Positions 9,061-12,681 of a stretch of 12,681 nucleotides of DNA are shown piece after piece. Source of the DNA: Larix sibirica. Its lineage: Eukaryota > Streptophyta > Pinopsida > Pinales > Pinaceae. The stretch covers positions 6,238-18,918 of the forward strand of contig NWUY0300068039.1 of the NCBI GenBank assembly GCA_004151065.3. The letters run 5' to 3'. The translations under genes were made by a program, and so were the position numbers. Below the pieces are notes generated by a model. It saw only the letters and a program-made list of their open reading frames with translations, had not been told where the DNA came from and did no database searches. Each line of letters starts with the position of its first letter. Within the stretch, counting starts at the first letter, position 1.

Positions 9061-9861
9061 AAGGGAAATCCCTTTCCTCTTCGTTCCCCTAGGTTGGACA
9101 ATGAAAATTCTAGCAAGTTAAAAATGGACGATCAATGAGGATAGTGGAGGACCCTTGGATAGGGGCGGGGGGGGGGGAGTTCTGTCTCTCTGATTCTCTT
9201 TGTCAGACTCTTCAATCTAAGATTGTATTCACTTTAGCTGATGCCAAAGCACAGGTGCACCATCTTAGTGGTAGAGAAGGATGGAAATATGTGGTTTATC
9301 TCAATCTGAATGAAGAAGAATTGATGGAATGGAACAAATATATCAACCTCTTGGTATCAAATTTTATTCACCTTCAAGATGTTGAGTTGGATTCTCTCTG
9401 CTGGTAAAAAAATCCTAAAACAGGGCAGTTCACAACTAAGCTAGGATATAAATGTTGGATGGAAAACAACTTCTTTGATGTCAATAAATGGTGGTGGAGC
9501 ATTTTATGGAAGCTTCATTCCCCCCTTAAATGCATAAATACTCTTTGGCTCGCCTTGTGTACAACAAACTCTTAACCTAGGAGGTGGGTCGTAAACAGGG
9601 ATGGGCAGTTCATAGTCGTTGTATTTTATGCAAGAGCAGTGAAGAAAATTCTTCTCATTTATTTGTTCATTGTGATTATGCAGTCCAAGTAGCGAGGATA
9701 GTTCAGAATAAGTTAAAAGTGACTTCTTCATGGGGCAACAAATGGCACAACAAAGGGTTATAAGAAGGTTGCGTGAAAAATTGGTTGCCGGACAAAGTAG
9801 TGAAAAGATTTGAAGCAACTACCAACTTTTTAGTCTATTCCATATGGTGGACTTGTAACTC
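9061..9861 (+). pseudogene. LINE B ORF2, post-RT linker and zf-RVT zinc finger, first copy
   Basis: Frame 0 reads PVKSSKGKS, several stops, then RIVEDPWIGAGGG, FTLADAKAQV, and NLNEEELMEWNKY to TAA 9405 (probably a former Ser codon), continuing with NPKTGQFTTKLGYKCWMENN and WWWSILWKLHSPLK. This is the standard post-RT region of plant LINEs (the E-D-x-W-I-G and W-x-W-K-L blocks). A two-base insertion near 9560 compared with the second copy shifts the frame; the zinc finger CILCKSSEEN, SSHLFVHC follows (Cys 9620, Cys 9629, then His and Cys). The zinc finger is thought to help bind the template. An 11-base G-run (9167-9177) lies in the G-rich part and is a likely place for sequencing error. The copy ends at the N at 9862. 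Confidence 0.85.
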
Positions 9862-10442
9862 NAAGGATGGAAATATGTGGTTTATCTCAATCTGAACGAA
9901 GAATAATCAATGCAATGGAACAAATATATCAGCCTCTTGGTATCAAATTTTATTCACCTTCAAGATGTTGAGTTGGATTCTATTTGCTGGTCAAAAAATC
10001 CTAAAAAAGGGAAGTTCACAACTAAGTTATGATATAAATGTTGGATGGAAAACAACTTCTTTGATGTCAATATATGGTGGTGGAGCATTTGATGGAAGAT
10101 TCATTCCCCCCTTAAATGAATAATTACTCTTTGGCTCTCCCTGTGTAACAAACTCTTAACCTGGGAGGTGGGTCGTAAACAGGGATGGACAGTTCCTAGT
10201 CATTGTATTTTATGCAAGAGCAGTGAAGAAACTTCTTCTCATTTATTTGTTCGTTGTGATTATGCAGTCCTAGTAGTGAGGATAGTTCATCATAAGTTAA
10301 AAGTGACTTCTTCAAGGGGTAGCAAAGGGCGCAACAAAGGGTTAGAAGGTTGTGTGAAAAATTGGTTGTCGGACAAAGTAGTGAAAAGATTTGAAGCAAC
10401 TCCCAACTTTTTAGTCTATTCCATATGGTGGACTTGTAACTC
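9277..10442 (+). repeat. Direct tandem duplication of about 580 bp split by a single N
   Basis: 9277-9861 and 9863-10442 are two direct copies, starting at aaggatggaaatatgtgg and both ending at ggtggacttgtaactc. They differ by about 6% by eye over the last 255 bases, plus small indels (two extra bases near 9560 and three near 9762 in the first copy). The junction between them is exactly the N at 9862. See the finding on unmerged contig ends. Confidence 0.9.
9862..9862. other. Single N exactly at a duplication junction
   Basis: The only ambiguous base for several kilobases falls precisely between two direct copies of one sequence. This fits a scaffold join where overlapping contig ends were not merged. 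Confidence 0.8.
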
Positions 10443-10473
10443 AATTTTTTTAAGAACAAGGAAATTCCTCTGA
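9863..10473 (+). pseudogene. LINE B ORF2, zf-RVT zinc finger region, second copy
   Basis: This copy stays in one frame (frame 1) throughout, with stops TAA about 9901, TGA about 10027, TGA about 10090 and TGA about 10117, then an open run from about 10120 to TGA 10471. It reads NKLLTWEVGRKQGWTV, then a zinc finger with Cys 10204, Cys 10213, His 10240 and Cys 10255 (CX2CX8HX4C), all intact, followed by NWLSDKVVKRFEA and FLVYSIWWTCN. The first copy has fewer stops early but a frameshift, so the two have different lesions. If the N junction is an artefact, only one of the two belongs to this locus at this position; this second copy is the one that runs on directly into the RNase H region. Confidence 0.85.
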
Positions 10474-11033
10474 TAGTGACTGCAAATTTAATACTTTAAT
10501 TGTCAAAGGAGTTTATGACATAATTAAAAATTAAAAAACCAAGAATTCCTGTGATGTCGGATTTAGACTTCGACACTCCTTTGGGATATTTTGATGGTGC
10601 TTTCGAGGGTCAATAGAGCACGTGTGGGATTTGTGTGGTACTGTTTCTAAGGCATAATCATTCTATTTAAGTAAGATATGCTCCTGCTAGAGGCACGAAT
10701 AACATGGTTGAGTTTATAGCATTGCACACCTTGGTATAAATCGTTGTAAAGAAAGGATTTTCTAAACTGCAAATACTGGGAGATTCAAAATTAGTAATCG
10801 GCTGGGCGTAGCATAAGGCAAAGGTAACATATTTAAGATTCGAACCTCTTCTTCAAGAAATCATGAATGTGTTACAAGACTTCGAGTGGCTCGTTTACTA
10901 CCACATCTTCAGAGAATTAAACTCAAAGGCTGATGCATTATCCAAGGAGTCCTTGGCTTTCTCAGTTGGATCCTTTTGTATACATGAGTTCCTTGATAAT
11001 GAGGAAACTGATTCCATGGAATTTTGCTTTTAA
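10474..11033 (+). pseudogene. LINE B ORF2, C-terminal RNase H domain
   Basis: RNase H removes the RNA strand of the RNA-DNA hybrid during copying. Frame 0 carries the whole domain with no frameshift from about 10563 to the terminal TAA at 11031: GYFDGAFEG (Asp 10593), NNMVEFIALHTLV (Glu 10710), LQILGDSKLVIGWA (Asp 10782), and RELNSKADALSKES (Asp 10932). All four catalytic acidic residues of the fold are kept, although four in-frame stops occur (TAG 10614, TAA 10668, TAA 10737, TAG 10809). The blocks D-G, M-x-E, D-S-x-x-x-I and N-x-x-A-D-x-L-S are those of the RNase H (RVT_3 type) that many plant L1 elements carry at the ORF2 C-terminus. 10474-10562 is a poorly conserved, stop-containing spacer joining it to the zinc finger region. 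Confidence 0.88.
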
Positions 11034-11086
11034 GTGGAATGCACAGTCANCCATGGAATTTTGCTTTTAAGTGGAATGCACAGTTA
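11014..11086 (+). repeat. 36-bp direct duplication split by a single N at 11050
   Basis: 11014-11049 and 11051-11086 both begin ccatggaattttgc and differ at one base (cagtca against cagtta). The N at 11050 lies exactly between them. The repeat covers the ORF2 stop codon (TAA 11031), so the stop occurs twice. This is the second case of the pattern seen at 9862. Confidence 0.9.
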
Positions 11087-11330
11087 ACAACATTGTTATG
11101 TATGTATTTTTGTATAGAGAGTATATATTGTTTTTGGTCATGATAATAAGTACCGTGGGATCTTTTTGGAAATTTCCCTTGGTGGTTTTTGTTTATGTTG
11201 AAAGGATGTATATCTTCTGCAGGAGAATGTATAGCTTGATAGCAAAACTATCCTATCCTAACTCTTTTGGACAAAAAAATGCATATTCTATTTTGGAATA
11301 TAATGATTTTTTTCCTTAAAAATATATATA
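11087..11330 (+). other. Probable 3' untranslated region of LINE B
   Basis: The sequence follows the ORF2 stop, is T-rich, and has no domain. An open frame (11071-11319) here is a Phe/Tyr/Val-rich translation of T-rich DNA and I do not regard it as a gene. Short A-runs at 11273-11279 and 11317-11322 are candidates for a decayed tail, but neither is long enough to fix the end of the element. Confidence 0.45.
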
Positions 11331-11389
11331 CATATGTTAATTATATCTTCTACTTTATCTTATTTTCTTTAAAATAATACTTATAAAAA

Positions 11390-11551
11390 AACCATTTCGA
11401 TTCATATGCAACAACTTACAATGTTTGGAATATATTAATTTTAACTTCTAAATAAAAAATTTTAGATTTTAACCATTTCAATCCATTTTCAACAACTTAC
11501 CATGTTTGGAATATATTAATTTTAACTTATAAATTAAAAAAAATAGATTTT
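11390..11551 (+). repeat. 81-bp tandem duplication in AT-rich spacer
   Basis: Two adjacent units of about 81 bases, 11390-11470 and 11471-11551, each start aaccatttc and contain tgtttggaatatattaattt. By eye they are close to 90% identical. No coding content is seen. Confidence 0.85.
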
Positions 11552-12136
11552 AAACCTATGTAAAGTTTAAAGTTTTAGAATTTATGGAAATTACATTTTC
11601 AAAAACATATTATTTTATGAAAACAGTTTTCTTAAAATTTAATTTTAAGTAAATATAAAATATATACTTAATATATTAATATAAGATATTAAATGGATGA
11701 GTGATCTCAATTGAATTAAAGATTAAGTCCCTCAATGAGAAGATCATATATAACTATCTATAAATATTAATGTCAAATTAAATTGCTAAAGTTGCAACCA
11801 AATACTACAAATTTAACTCCAATCTACACCTTGAACACCAAGCAAACTACCATCGACAAATCTTTGGTTTTGCAATATAAATAACTTCCAAGTCCAACCA
11901 TGACAACGATGATCGTGTGATCCACAAGAAAGATGGAAATAAGAAACATCATCGAGGCGTTGCAATTCGTTAAATATATAATTGTGATACGTTAATATTT
12001 TAACGAGTAAACCACAATTGCCTTATTTTTTTGGGAGGGGTGCATACAATATCCATGGCCTGAAATTTAGCATAGTTTAATGGCTTGACAATGTACATGG
12101 AGAAATAAGCTTGCCCATTTTAAGGAATGGTATCTC
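11552..12136. other. AT-rich non-coding stretch, no gene seen
   Basis: I see no reading frame, RNA gene or transposon end that I can support. The part 11580-11700 is a mixture of A- and T-runs; 11740-12000 is more balanced but stop-rich in all frames. Confidence 0.6.
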
Positions 12137-12195
12137 TTATTAGAGTTGCATCTAGAGTTGTTATTAGAGTTGCCGATGGGTTGTTATTAGAGTGG
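12137..12195 (+). repeat. Three-copy short repeat of about 23-24 bp
   Basis: The phrase ttattagagt starts at 12137, 12161 and 12184, followed by tgc or ggc, giving a period of 24 and 23 bases. A small tandem array with no evident function. Confidence 0.7.
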
Positions 12196-12681
12196 CATCT
12201 ATGTGGATTTTTTTTATCATGAAAATCTGTAACTAAGTGGGGATTATCTAAGTTAGGTTTAAATTCGAGGTTGTCATTATAATTCCAAGCTGAATATATT
12301 TAACAGCCTGCATTTATGTGGATATTAACATCAATAATATATTTAAATTCTAAGACATACTGTTTATCAAAAACCTCCTTAGACAGAGTGCAACTACATT
12401 GACAGAAAATGTTAATTCATCAAAGTGATCGGAATGCAAATCAATGGAGCTTCTGCATAACTGGTTACATTGGAAGCATGTGATGAAACGCTTGATATTG
12501 TTGCTGGCAAGTTTGGATTTGGTAATTATACAGAGGCTTTGATACCCAAGTCATTATTACTTTATTATTTTATGTGTGAGTGATATTTTGCACAACAAAT
12601 TATTATTTTAATATTAATAAAAGAAAAAGACACTTGGAGAATTCAGGTAAATGAGGGGACACCACCATGAGACAAAGAAAA
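12196..12681. other. Mostly non-coding end of window
   Basis: No supported gene. A frame from ATG 12434 to TGA 12581, with one stop (TAA 12458), reads VTLEACDETLDIVAGKFGFG and then NYTEALIPK, which has ordinary protein-like composition. It might be a remnant of a host exon, but I do not recognise the family and no splice sites can be fixed. Confidence 0.4.

Larger units (their letters stand above)
4982..11330 (+). mobile_element. LINE copy B: nearly full-length plant L1-type retrotransposon, inactive
   Basis: Domains lie in the order expected for plant L1 elements with a C-terminal RNase H: ORF1 with a DUF4283-like region and a CCHC knuckle, then ORF2 with APE-type endonuclease, reverse transcriptase, zf-RVT zinc finger and RNase H. 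ORF2 spans 6365-11033, about 4.67 kb; removing the repeated zinc finger segment leaves about 4.08 kb or 1,360 codons, which fits such ORF2 proteins. Numerous stops and at least seven frame changes make it dead. The 5' end is placed at the first ORF1-like ATG and could be up to 200 bases earlier; the 3' end is approximate because no clear poly(A) tail or target-site duplication is visible. The segment contains two N junctions (9862, 11050) that probably reflect assembly. Confidence 0.85.

Noticed and set aside
9504-9818. Minus-strand open frames over the zinc finger (also 10196-10459)
   Set aside because: They are near-identical to each other only because the plus-strand segment is duplicated; the coding signal (CX2CX8HX4C) is on the plus strand.
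9277-10442. A true LINE variant with two zinc finger domains
   Set aside because: The N sits exactly at the junction and the same pattern recurs at 11050, so an assembly join is more likely.
4640-11690. AT-rich blocks on both sides of LINE B as terminal repeats of a larger element
   Set aside because: Both contain similar A- and T-runs, but I could not align them beyond what low-complexity AT-rich DNA gives by chance, and no TG...CA ends or primer binding site are visible.
1-12681. CRISPR array, bacterial defence system, tRNA or rRNA gene
   Set aside because: No regularly spaced conserved repeats with unique spacers, no cloverleaf or rRNA signature, and the coding remnants are all plant-type.

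Overview
This window looks like non-coding, repeat-rich nuclear DNA of a seed plant. It is AT-rich and has no bacterial-style operons, ribosome binding sites or intact long genes. Its coding remnants are plant-type: a LINE-1-like non-LTR retrotransposon with a DUF4283/CCHC ORF1, an ORF2 with the plant-type zf-RVT and C-terminal RNase H domains, and a fragment resembling an NDR1/HIN1-like (LEA_2) gene. The heavy decay of old LINEs would suit a large gymnosperm genome, but the sequence alone does not prove the lineage.

Layout. 1-751 is AT-rich non-coding DNA with a small degenerate tandem repeat. 752-1009 is a decayed LEA_2/NHL-like C-terminal fragment. 1010-1659 has no gene. 1660-3632 is LINE copy A, truncated at both ends, holding the C-terminal part of the endonuclease and most of the reverse transcriptase. 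3711-4370 is a decayed single-frame reading frame of unknown family. 4371-4981 is AT-rich. 4982-11330 is LINE copy B, nearly full length and on the same strand as A: ORF1 (4982-6405), endonuclease (6365-7470), reverse transcriptase (7471-9060), linker and zinc finger (9061-9861, repeated at 9863-10442), RNase H (10474-11033) and a 3' flank. 11331-12681 is AT-rich DNA with an 81-bp tandem duplication and a short three-copy repeat.

How the parts relate. In an active element, ORF1 would bind the RNA, the endonuclease would nick the target, and the reverse transcriptase and RNase H would make the DNA copy. Both copies are dead here, with many stops and several frameshifts. A and B share at least two lesions at matching positions: a TAG at 2538/7468 and an extra T in a T-run at 3350/8272. 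A is also cut at its 3' end, which target-primed LINE insertion does not normally do. Together these suggest A and B are related by segmental duplication rather than two independent insertions.

The two single N bases (9862 and 11050) each sit exactly between two direct copies of the same sequence (about 580 bp and 36 bp). This is the signature of unmerged contig ends, so the doubled zinc finger is probably an assembly artefact. I did not find a convincing new biological system; the most useful observations concern the duplication history, the N junctions and the unassigned reading frame at 3711-4370.
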